From Candidatus Obscuribacterales bacterium (GTDB lineage: Bacteria > Cyanobacteriota > Vampirovibrionia > Obscuribacterales > Obscuribacteraceae): a DNA stretch of 56,863 nt. Below, in pieces: positions 18,156 to 25,738 of the stretch; positions within the stretch are counted from its first letter, which is position 1; the number at the start of each line of letters is the position of its first letter. The position numbers and the translations under genes were made by a program. Location of the stretch: assembly GCA_019745415.1 (NCBI GenBank), contig JAIETF010000063.1:1-56863 (forward strand), read 5' to 3'. The notes under the pieces were generated by a model that ran no database searches, was not told the origin of the DNA, and worked only from the letters and a program-made list of their open reading frames with translations.

Positions 18156-18674
18156 CTACTTGTTTGGATTGTAGGCGCCGTATGCGTCGCGCACTTCTTG
18201 CGGCAAGTCTGACGAGAGACTGGCGTCGACTCCGATGTCGTCATTCTTGCCCACAGGAAAGCCGATTGCATTACAGGTGTTTTCCCAGCCTCTGGAAATG
18301 GCTCCGAAAAACCCTTTCCGTTTCTTGGGTTTGCGACCGTTGGGCGCTTCCGCCGGCATCTGCATCATATTGTCTGCCTGTATTGAGGCTTCTTCCATTT
18401 CGCGGGGATCGATCACTGGACCGGAATTGAGGAATTGCTTCAAGTTGGAGCCGTCAATTACTCCATCGGGCGGAACATACTGACCATTGTCTAATAGGGG
18501 GCGAACCGGAACTGAGTCTCCAGGTTGAGCAGTCTTGGCTGCCGCCTTTTCTTGTTTGCTTGGATCGTTGTCTTTGTAGCCCTTCAATTCAAGCTGTTCG
18601 CCTTGAGCGAAAGCGGCATTTTGCATCAACAAGACCGACAAAACGGAAAGCAAAGGTAGGCTCGTACGATTCAC
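18156..18674 (-). CDS. secreted hypothetical protein
   Basis: 172 aa from a GTG with GAGG 6 bases upstream. A signal peptide (LPLLSVLSVLLMQNAAFAQG) cleaves after AFA. The mature protein is polar, Pro/Gly/Asp-rich, with a basic patch (GRKPKKRKGFFG) and no recognised domain. It abuts the convergent TPR gene with no spacer, so no terminator separates them. Confidence 0.65.
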   Translation of the reverse strand: MNRTSLPLLSVLSVLLMQNAAFAQGEQLELKGYKDNDPSKQEKAAAKTAQPGDSVPVRPLLDNGQYVPPDGVIDGSNLKQFLNSGPVIDPREMEEASIQADNMMQMPAEAPNGRKPKKRKGFFGAISRGWENTCNAIGFPVGKNDDIGVDASLSSDLPQEVRDAYGAYNPNK

Positions 18675-18856
18675 TTCAAACCTCAAACTGATAACCAGTC
18701 ACAGATGCTTACCTCTCGACCCCAATTTCAATTTACTCTGAACTGGGCAATGTAAGCACCACCAAGAAAGTACCATAACTGACCACTTTAAAACATGGAA
18801 CTTTCCTTCAGGCTGTATATTCATAAGATTGAGTGCAAAAGGCGAGGGCTATAAAT

Positions 18857-20221
18857 ATGTATATGGGTCAGCGTTTCAAAATACTTTCGCCTGAGAAGCG
18901 CGCCATGGCTTTCTTTCTCGCTTTGAGCTGCGGTCAAGCAGCCTGGGCGGGCAATGAAATGCCGCCGGTGGCGCCAACCCGCCTCAAACGTTCAGACGAT
19001 CTAAAACTAACCGGATCGGTCAGCCAGAGTACCCTGACCAATCCTCGCCTCAGCCGTCCCGATAGCGGCGCCACGGTCTATCAGGGTAATTCTCAAGGCG
19101 CTCCGCAGGGTACCTATCAGGGGCGGCAGCCATCATCTAGCCCAACAGGAGAGGGCGGGCTCTTTTCACTTGACGACCGCAGCGTTTTTTCCTCTGCTTC
19201 AAGCCCGCCAGCTCGCTCGTCTAATTTGTCCGGTAATTCAAATCAGACCAGCCAGGCAAGTCAGGCCAATGGCTCGAATACTTCTGGTAATTCAAACAAC
19301 CCTAGTAATGCCGGTTCCTCAGAAGAACTTTTGCTCAAGCGTGGTTTGCAGGCAGTTACTCAGCTTGGACGTGCCCTCTCTAGTTCGCCCGAACTACAGT
19401 CGCAAGCCGTTCATTTGCTGAAAGGATTAACCAATAAAAACAGGACCAATCTTTCCGGTGCCGCCTCTGCTAGTGGCGCTGCGTCAAGCACTTTGGCAGG
19501 CAATAGTAAGCTCTCGGGCGGTACGGCATTGAGCAATGCCGGCAGTGCTCTTTCTGCGGCTGCTTCTAAAGTTCCAATTGTCGGCAAAGTGCTCAGTTCT
19601 CAAGAGCTTAGTCTTTTGTCGAATTATGAGATTGCCATTGTTATAGATAAGTCGGGTTCGATGAATGAGACCGATTGCCCCGGGGGCGTCAGCCGTTGGC
19701 AGTGGTGCCGAGACCAATTGCTCAGTTTTACCGCACAGATTTCTCCTGTTTTCAAGAGCGGTATCACAGTCGCTCTCTTCTCGAGTAACTCTCAAATCTT
19801 CAAGAATGTAGGGTTTTCGGTGGTTCCGGATATTTTTTCTAAAAATGTTCCGAACGGGGGAACATATATGGCCAAACCCCTGTCTCAAATTCTAGATGAC
19901 TATTTTGAAAGGCGTGAGCAAAACAAGAGTGCCACAAAAAAATTACTCATAGAAGTAATAAGTGATGGTGAACCAAGTGATAAAGGCGAGTTGATTGCTG
20001 TAATCAGCCGAGCCACAGCCAAGATGGTCAGACCCGATGAAGTAAGAATCAACTTCTTGCAAATAGGAAACGAAAGAAATGGTACTGAAGCACTTGCAAA
20101 ACTTGATCTCAGAATGGTTGGCGATGAAGGCGCCCAGTTTGACATCGTTTCTGTCGAGTCTTTCAATACAGTCGTCGCCGAAGGCTTGCCCCGTGCCTTG
20201 CTCGATACGGCCAGCAAATAA
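18857..20221 (+). CDS. exported von Willebrand factor A domain protein
   Basis: 454 aa from ATG with GAGGG 8 bases upstream. Signal region KRAMAFFLALSCGQAAWAGN, then a long Ser/Gly/Asn-rich linker (residues about 40-255), then a vWA domain starting at YEIAIVIDKSGSMNETD. The MIDAS motif DKSGS is intact, and DGEPSD supplies the later MIDAS Asp. Such domains bind divalent cations and protein ligands, typically in surface adhesion or assembly. A strong terminator follows. Confidence 0.88.
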   Translation: MYMGQRFKILSPEKRAMAFFLALSCGQAAWAGNEMPPVAPTRLKRSDDLKLTGSVSQSTLTNPRLSRPDSGATVYQGNSQGAPQGTYQGRQPSSSPTGEGGLFSLDDRSVFSSASSPPARSSNLSGNSNQTSQASQANGSNTSGNSNNPSNAGSSEELLLKRGLQAVTQLGRALSSSPELQSQAVHLLKGLTNKNRTNLSGAASASGAASSTLAGNSKLSGGTALSNAGSALSAAASKVPIVGKVLSSQELSLLSNYEIAIVIDKSGSMNETDCPGGVSRWQWCRDQLLSFTAQISPVFKSGITVALFSSNSQIFKNVGFSVVPDIFSKNVPNGGTYMAKPLSQILDDYFERREQNKSATKKLLIEVISDGEPSDKGELIAVISRATAKMVRPDEVRINFLQIGNERNGTEALAKLDLRMVGDEGAQFDIVSVESFNTVVAEGLPRALLDTASK

Positions 20222-20261
20222 ATCTCAGTTTTAGTTTTCCCCCCGCTTGACGAAGACACGC

Positions 20262-20294
20262 AGAAAGACCTCCTTACGGAGGTCTTTCTGTTTC
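20262..20294. terminator. bidirectional intrinsic terminator
   Basis: AGAAAGACCTCC and GGAGGTCTTTCT form a 12-bp stem with loop TTAC, followed by GTTT. It lies between the convergent vWA gene and the small leftward gene. Confidence 0.85.
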
Positions 20295-20324
20295 AGGTCG
20301 GCATTAAAATCTTTGCTTCACTTG

Positions 20325-20678
20325 TCAGGCTGAAATAACCAGGGTGTCTTCCACAGAGCTTTCTTTCTGTATGCATTCTTTCTGTATGCACATTTGCTTC
20401 ACGAGTTCCGGCGATAGGTTTTGAGCAGTGCGGCGTCTGGTCGGCCAGGTTGCTTCTCTTGCTCTATGCAAGCGCGAGTGAAAGTCGACTTGTCTTGCTT
20501 CTTCCACTACGCCAGCGAGCATACATTCGAGATCCCAAAGCACTTTGCGCTCGGCTGGGTGGTCGAGCTGAATCTGCGAGTTGTTTAGCTTGTTGACAAG
20601 TCCGAGAAGGACCACTGCTTTGTCCTTCTCGACACTAAGGTGAATGTTTTGACTCTGATAAGAAGCTACTGCTTTCAT
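20325..20678 (-). CDS. hypothetical cytosolic protein
   Basis: 117-aa polar protein with no signal peptide, membrane helix or recognised family. The N-terminal half (YQSQNIHLSVEKDKAVVLLG) looks alpha-beta, and a central helix follows. A nine-base duplication near the end makes IQKECIQKE. The ATG lies in an A-rich stretch without a clear ribosome binding site. The frame is intact and free-standing, between the terminator and glpK. Confidence 0.5.
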   Translation of the reverse strand: MKAVASYQSQNIHLSVEKDKAVVLLGLVNKLNNSQIQLDHPAERKVLWDLECMLAGVVEEARQVDFHSRLHRAREATWPTRRRTAQNLSPELVKQMCIQKECIQKESSVEDTLVISA

Positions 20679-20753
20679 TTTTTTAACCGGTTGGGGTGCG
20701 TATCAGCCCAACCGGCATTAAGAAGCAATTAGGAGGGAAGCAAAAAAAAATTT

Positions 20754-22220
20754 CTAGAAGGCGAAGGCTGCGTCTAATGCCTTGCGCCAACCGGCCAGTT
20801 CGCTTTGTCTATCGCTCGCAGGTGATACTTTCAAGTCTTTCTGCCAGCCGGCATTAAGCTCAGCCAAATCTTTAATCAGACCAGCCTTTAGACCGGCAAG
20901 GGCAGCAGCGCCCCAAGCTGTTGCTTCCACATTGGTGGCGCGGGTGACGGGTACTCCCAAGACATCGGCTTGAAATTCCATCATGAAAGTGTTCTTGGTG
21001 GCACCGCCGTCTACCCTAAGTTCTTTCACGACTATGCCGTTTTCTTGCATGTCGTGGGCGACATCGGCCACCTGATAAGCCATTGATTCAAGAGTAGCTC
21101 TTACAAAGTGAGAACGACCAGTGCCTCGCGTGATACCAACTATAGTGCCACGCACATCAGAATTCCACCAAGGCGACCCGAGCCCAACTAGAGCCGGTAC
21201 GAAATAGACCCCTTCGTTGCTCGGCAAAGAACGTGCCAACTTTTCTGTTTCGTCGCTGCTTTCTATAATGCCAAGACCATCACGCAGCCACTGCACAGCT
21301 GCACCGGCTATGAAGATTGCACCTTCGAAGGCATAGGTCGGCTTTTCGCCTTCCAATTGCCAACCCACTGTGGTGAGCAGCCCTTTGGCTAATCTCGGTT
21401 TGTTGCCGATGTTGGCTAAAAGAAAACTGCCGGTGCCATAAGTACATTTCGCCATGCCTTCTTCAAAGCAGCATTGACCAAAAAGCGCTGCCTGTTGATC
21501 GCCCAGGTTGCCTAAAATAGGTGCTTCAAAGCCGACTTGCTCTTTAATTGTATGACCGAAATCGGCATTGGAAGGTAGTACCGTTGGTAGTACCGCCTTC
21601 GGGACGCCTATGATATCTAGAAGTTCGTCATCCCAGGTCATAGTATTGATATTGAAGAGCATTGTGCGCGAGGCATTACTGCCTTCGGTGGCATGGGTCT
21701 TTTCTTTTGTCAGGTTCCAGATTAGCCAGGTATCAATTGTGCCAAAAAGTAGTTCGCCTGCTTCGGCTCTCTTTCGTGCTCCGGGCACGTTATCTAGAAT
21801 CCATCTGATTTTGGGACCGGAAAAATAGGCATCGGGAACAAGCCCTGTTTTCAACCTAAAGAGGTCCATCTTGTCTTTCAGACCTTCGGCAAAGTCACTG
21901 GTTCTTCGGCATTGCCAAACGATGGCGTTGTAAATGGGCTTGCCTGTAGCCTTTTCCCAGACCACAGTTGTTTCCCTTTGATTTGTCACACCAACGCAGG
22001 CGATCTCTTCAGCCTTGACGCCGGCGTTCTTGACTGCTTGCTTAATACACTCAATTTGCTTATCTAAAATCTCTTGCGGGTTGTGTTCTACCCAGCTCGG
22101 CTTTGGAAAGATCTGTTCGAATTCTAACTGCCCGACACCGAGTGTTTTTCCTGTTTTGTCGAAAACAATCGCTCGGCAACTTGTGGTTCCCTGATCAATG
22201 CTGAGTATGTATTTTCCCAT
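20754..22220 (-). CDS. glpK: glycerol kinase
   Basis: 488 aa, normal family length. Phosphorylates glycerol to glycerol-3-phosphate in the cytosol with ATP. FGGY-family landmarks: the phosphate-1 loop DQGTTSCRAIVFDKTG at the N-terminus, NQRETTVVWEK, the substrate region FSGPKIRWIL, CTYGTGSFLLANIG, and the C-terminal signature VDGGATKNTFMMEFQADVL. No glpF or glpD is adjacent, so it appears to be transcribed alone. Confidence 0.97.
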   Translation of the reverse strand: MGKYILSIDQGTTSCRAIVFDKTGKTLGVGQLEFEQIFPKPSWVEHNPQEILDKQIECIKQAVKNAGVKAEEIACVGVTNQRETTVVWEKATGKPIYNAIVWQCRRTSDFAEGLKDKMDLFRLKTGLVPDAYFSGPKIRWILDNVPGARKRAEAGELLFGTIDTWLIWNLTKEKTHATEGSNASRTMLFNINTMTWDDELLDIIGVPKAVLPTVLPSNADFGHTIKEQVGFEAPILGNLGDQQAALFGQCCFEEGMAKCTYGTGSFLLANIGNKPRLAKGLLTTVGWQLEGEKPTYAFEGAIFIAGAAVQWLRDGLGIIESSDETEKLARSLPSNEGVYFVPALVGLGSPWWNSDVRGTIVGITRGTGRSHFVRATLESMAYQVADVAHDMQENGIVVKELRVDGGATKNTFMMEFQADVLGVPVTRATNVEATAWGAAALAGLKAGLIKDLAELNAGWQKDLKVSPASDRQSELAGWRKALDAAFAF

Positions 22221-22274
22221 CTTCTCTAACCGTTTAAATTACTGTGCCGGTCTAATTTTAGTACATTGCCTAGA

Positions 22275-22760
22275 TTAATAGAGCGAATGGGGCCAGTAAG
22301 GTGTCTTTTCCAAAGGCGGAGAAAGCAACAGCGGTTCGTCGGCTTCGATTTCTAGAGAATGTCTAATTGATGAAACTTCCATCCGGTGTCTTAGCAGGTT
22401 GCTTGTCAAAATGCTATTGCTTGCAGGCGAAATCGGTTCAAGATTTAGACTATGGTCCTTGCGATTCGCGTGCAGCGTACTGGCAAGAATTTGCTTGTTT
22501 CCGGGAAGAAGGCGGCTATTTAGAATCGGCTTCTGCCAAATTATTGGCTCGACAAGGTAGCCGGCTGCATACCAGTAAGAGGGGCTGACATCCCTTAGCC
22601 TAATCTTCTGTCTTTTGGGCGAATCTAGGAGCAAAGGCTCTAAGTCTAGATTATCTTTGATGAGTGTTTGCACGGCAGGTTTAGCTGCCCAAGCAGCCTG
22701 CATAACTTGGCTTGCCAAAAGCAGGACAAGTATAAGTCTAAGGCTTCGGCTTGACTTCAT
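22275..22760 (-). CDS. exported hypothetical protein
   Basis: About 161 aa from the ATG giving MKSSRSLRLILVLLLASQVM, a signal peptide ending AWA-AKP. An ATG three codons earlier is also possible. The mature protein has no recognised domain; its C-terminal half is polar. It overlaps the 3' end of the upstream exported-protein gene by 23 bases, so the two are probably translated from one message. Confidence 0.5.
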   Translation of the reverse strand: MKSSRSLRLILVLLLASQVMQAAWAAKPAVQTLIKDNLDLEPLLLDSPKRQKIRLRDVSPSYWYAAGYLVEPIIWQKPILNSRLLPGNKQILASTLHANRKDHSLNLEPISPASNSILTSNLLRHRMEVSSIRHSLEIEADEPLLLSPPLEKTPYWPHSLY

Positions 22761-23334
22761 CGCGAGCATGCGCAATGGCAAACTGCCGACCAAGAGAGTT
22801 TGCCATCTTTTCAAGGGTGTTCAGCAGTTTCTTTTCGTCTGTTTCTTCGAAAGAGCAGAAGACAAACTTATTGAGTGAAGCGTCGTTTCTCTCAACTTTT
22901 CTAGAAAGCATGACGCTGACGGTAAGTTTCTTTTGTAATTTGCCGCGCTCCTCGATAACAACCAGAAGATTATTAGGTGAGTCACTTACTATTTTTACGT
23001 GTTCTTCATTGAGCGCCTGCTGAAACAGTGAAGCAATCTTCTCTTTCTTATCGCCCAATTCTTTGGTCTTGAAGCCTGTAGCGAGATGATAGATAGATAG
23101 GCTCAGATCATCTATCCGTCCCAGTACTTTCAATTCCACTCTGCCATTGTGTTTCTTTACCTGCGGCAGATTGTACAAAGACAAAAGCGAACTTTTGAAG
23201 TCGGTGGCTTTGAAAATCTTGGCTTTCGCCGGTTCTTCTTTTGATGTTTGAGCTAGTATCGGCCAGGCTAAACCAAATGGCAAAAGACTGGCAGAGAGAG
23301 CGATAATCGTGGTCTTTTCTTTAGTCAGCGACAT
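22738..23334 (-). CDS. exported hypothetical protein
   Basis: 198 aa. Signal peptide TIIALSASLLPFGLAWPILAQ with cleavage near residue 30. The mature part has alternating hydrophobic and charged stretches (VELKVLGRIDDLSLSIYHL, NNLLVVIEERGKLQKKLTVSVMLS), suggesting a small alpha-beta domain. Its ATG overlaps the stop of the preceding gene (TAATG), so translation is coupled. Its layout is similar to its neighbour at 23334-24011, so the two may be distant paralogues. Confidence 0.6.
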   Translation of the reverse strand: MSLTKEKTTIIALSASLLPFGLAWPILAQTSKEEPAKAKIFKATDFKSSLLSLYNLPQVKKHNGRVELKVLGRIDDLSLSIYHLATGFKTKELGDKKEKIASLFQQALNEEHVKIVSDSPNNLLVVIEERGKLQKKLTVSVMLSRKVERNDASLNKFVFCSFEETDEKKLLNTLEKMANSLGRQFAIAHARDEVKPKP

Positions 23335-24011
23335 TATTTGTTTTTCTTGAAAGGATGATTTTTCTTGCCTTGCTCATCAAGCATTTCAGGATGCGAAATG
23401 TCGGCGCTGTTAGCCAGTAAATAGTCTTTTTTGAAGTCTTTCATGAGCATAGTTACTTGCTCGGCGAGATCATCTGCTAGCTTGCCGCTGCTCTTGCTAA
23501 TCAGATCTTTGTGCCAAACCGCCGCCATAATATCTTTGTGGTTGCGACTGACTCGCGTTTTTTCCACTAACGATAGATCGACAGAGTAGACACTGTTTTT
23601 TTCATCGCTCAGAGAGCGCACTTTTAGATAGAGGATGGGGGGAATCTCGCTGCTTTTGCCGGCTTTGGTTTTGCAGCAGCCTTCGGCATCTTCAACGATA
23701 GTGGCATGAGTGGTGCTTAGCTCTTCTTTCATTTTTGCCATAAGATTCTCAGAAGAAGCGCCCTGGGCTTTGAGACTGTCTTCTAATTCACCGACTGCCA
23801 GCTTGATGCTTTTAATTCCTGCGAGAATCATCGGCTGGTTGAAGCCTTCTCTTCTGCTTTCTTTGTCGGCATCTTTCTTGGGACAATCACCGCAGTCTGC
23901 CTTGACGGCAACCGGTATGCTCAGAGCCATCTGCACCAGCAGAAGTGGAGGCAATGAAAGAACCGCGAGTTTTTTGAGAAAAGCGCCATTGTTTTTGCTT
24001 GAAGCCGACAT
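23334..24011 (-). CDS. exported hypothetical protein with CGDCPKK motif
   Basis: 225 aa from the ATG with AGGAG 7 bases upstream. Signal peptide LAVLSLPPLLLVQMALSIPVAVKA, then a mature N-terminus with a CGDC pair and another Cys pair (GCCKT) in the middle. The remainder is helical and charged with a lysine-rich end. No family recognised. Paired cysteines suggest a disulfide or metal site in an oxidising compartment. First of three coupled exported proteins in a leftward run. Confidence 0.6.
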   Translation of the reverse strand: MSASSKNNGAFLKKLAVLSLPPLLLVQMALSIPVAVKADCGDCPKKDADKESRREGFNQPMILAGIKSIKLAVGELEDSLKAQGASSENLMAKMKEELSTTHATIVEDAEGCCKTKAGKSSEIPPILYLKVRSLSDEKNSVYSVDLSLVEKTRVSRNHKDIMAAVWHKDLISKSSGKLADDLAEQVTMLMKDFKKDYLLANSADISHPEMLDEQGKKNHPFKKNK

Positions 24012-24086
24012 TTCCATTCTCCTCAGAAAACCGTTTCGAATCACTGACGATGATACAGCAAGCGTACTTGTAGATCCTTAGATCTA

Positions 24087-24857
24087 TCAGGCGATGGTCT
24101 TGACCACGCCTTCGATTACTTCTGCCAGGGCATCGCGCAAAAGCTCAATTTGCTTCTCGCGGGAGTTTGCTGCCATAGCCCTTGCTTTGAGCTTCTTATT
24201 TTTTGCCTTGCGGCAGACTTCGGCAAATTCTTCGGCTAGGGGCATATGCACAAAGAGGCAGGCTTTCACAGCCTTGATAGCTTGCGTGTGGTGCATGGCG
24301 TTGAAATAAAGCTCGTTGCAGATAAACGTGCCGGCATGATTGGAAACTCGGCAGGGAATGCCGCTCTTGCCAAGACTTTCGCTCAGCTTATCTAAAGGCA
24401 AAGTGGTTCGAATTAAGTCTTGAGCGTTCTTTACTATTGGTTTGTCCACTATTTGGGCGCCGCTCATATCTTTGATGCGATAGTCGCGTAGATTCATGGC
24501 AAAGCGTTCCAGGTGCAAGCCCTTGATTCCTTCTGCTAAGCCCGTCATGACAAGTACTACCGGTTTGTTCTCTGGCAGCTTTTGCAGTTTGCCCTTTAAG
24601 TTTTTCCAGGCTGTTTTGCCTACTGTTTCAAGAACCACTTTCTCAATGTGAACTTCTTTTGCGCGCTTTCTAACTCTAGCGGCTTTGCTTTCACCTTGGG
24701 TTATCAATATGTCGGGGAAGCTCTCAACGGTCTCCTGGCTAGGATTGTATGAGCCACCACCGAATTTCCCAAAGCCGCTGAGAAGGCAAATGTAGTCACT
24801 GGATGTCATTAGGGAGGGGCTTGAACCGGCCTTTTCGCTCTTTGCTTTTGTTTTCAT
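24087..24857 (-). CDS. pyroglutamyl-peptidase I-like (peptidase C15)
   Basis: 256 aa; C15 peptidases remove N-terminal pyroglutamate from peptides in the cytosol. Seen: LLSGFGKFGGGSYNPSQETV at the N-terminus (family GFGPF-like motif), a Glu-bearing HLERFAMNLRDYRI, the catalytic-Cys segment SNHAGTFICNELYF and the catalytic His in LFVHMPLAEE. So the Glu-Cys-His triad appears present. An upstream TTG frame would run into the tRNA leader and is less likely. It opens the leftward cluster with three exported proteins, but a 75-base gap separates it from them. Confidence 0.82.
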   Translation of the reverse strand: MKTKAKSEKAGSSPSLMTSSDYICLLSGFGKFGGGSYNPSQETVESFPDILITQGESKAARVRKRAKEVHIEKVVLETVGKTAWKNLKGKLQKLPENKPVVLVMTGLAEGIKGLHLERFAMNLRDYRIKDMSGAQIVDKPIVKNAQDLIRTTLPLDKLSESLGKSGIPCRVSNHAGTFICNELYFNAMHHTQAIKAVKACLFVHMPLAEEFAEVCRKAKNKKLKARAMAANSREKQIELLRDALAEVIEGVVKTIA

Positions 24858-24900
24858 TTTGTTTGTCTCGTAGGTCTTGGTGTAGAATAAACCCATCCAA

Positions 24901-24985
24901 GCCGAAGTGGCGAAATGGCAGACGCAGCTGACTCAAAATCAGCCGGAGCAAACACTCCGTGTCGGTTCGACTCCGACCTTCGGCA
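24901..24985 (+). tRNA. tRNA-Leu (anticodon CAA)
   Basis: 85-nt class II tRNA. Acceptor stem GCCGAAG/CTTCGGC, anticodon arm GCTGA-CTCAAAA-TCAGC with CAA at 24934-24936, a long variable arm (CCGGAGCAAACACTCCG) and T-arm TCGG-TTCGACT-CCGA. The discriminator is A and CCA is not encoded. Reads UUG codons. Confidence 0.97.
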
Positions 24986-24990
24986 AGTTT

Positions 24991-25608
24991 TTAATCTCGA
25001 ATCTTTTTAGCTTGTTTTGCCAGAGTTGCTTTCGCGCTCTGGTAATTTCTTTCATAGTGTTCTTTCAGTGGCGGGCTCACCGCCGCCAACTCGTTCACCA
25101 CCAGCTTGGTCCATTCGACATAGTCATGCTTCCGCTCCTCGCTCCAATCAGGGGGCGGATCATTGACAATATCTTTGACATTGCTTGCTTTGTCGCCCAG
25201 CTTTATTAAGGACGCCCCCTCGCTCAAATGAGGGGCATGTTCAATTTGCAAAGCTTTGCGCTCAGCTTTCGGCAGAGACTTGTCGTCCGTCACTTCCTTA
25301 ACAAGTGAGGCAATGCGCAGTCCAAAAAGTTCTTCAATTTCGGTGAAAGTAGTTTCGGTGTCTTCGACGGTGTCGTGCAGTATAGCGGCGCAGACCACTT
25401 CCGGGTCGTAGTATTCACCGGTGTTCCAGATAAGTTCGGCTACTTCGAGCGGGTGATTGATATACGGCGAAGCCTCCCCTCCTTTGCGCTTCTGGCTCTT
25501 GTGTTTGTTGGCCGCAAAGTGTGCGGCCTTCAAAATCAGCCCGATATCTGCGGCGCTGAATGTCTTTGGGGGCTGGTTATCGTTTTTTTGCACGGTTTCT
25601 GCTCTCAT
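24991..25608 (-). CDS. MESH1-like HD-domain (p)ppGpp hydrolase
   Basis: 205 aa from ATG. It matches the hydrolase half of RelA/SpoT proteins: AANKHKSQKRKGGEASPYINHPLEVAELI, the HD motif in AAILHDTVEDTETTF, and the GDKASNVKDI segment. No synthetase, TGS or ACT domain follows, so it is a single-domain small alarmone hydrolase. It probably limits ppGpp or a related nucleotide. The gene ends 6 bases after the tRNA on the opposite strand. Confidence 0.88.
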   Translation of the reverse strand: MRAETVQKNDNQPPKTFSAADIGLILKAAHFAANKHKSQKRKGGEASPYINHPLEVAELIWNTGEYYDPEVVCAAILHDTVEDTETTFTEIEELFGLRIASLVKEVTDDKSLPKAERKALQIEHAPHLSEGASLIKLGDKASNVKDIVNDPPPDWSEERKHDYVEWTKLVVNELAAVSPPLKEHYERNYQSAKATLAKQAKKIRD

Positions 25609-25738
25609 TGTATTCTTTGAGTGTTTAGTCAATCTTGGTTAGTCAGTCGCATTTAATCAGTCGGTTTTGAGTAATCAGCTATTGGTGTTTGTGTTTGTCA
25701 GCCTGGTGTCAATTTTAGCTTGATCTAGAGGCCAATAA

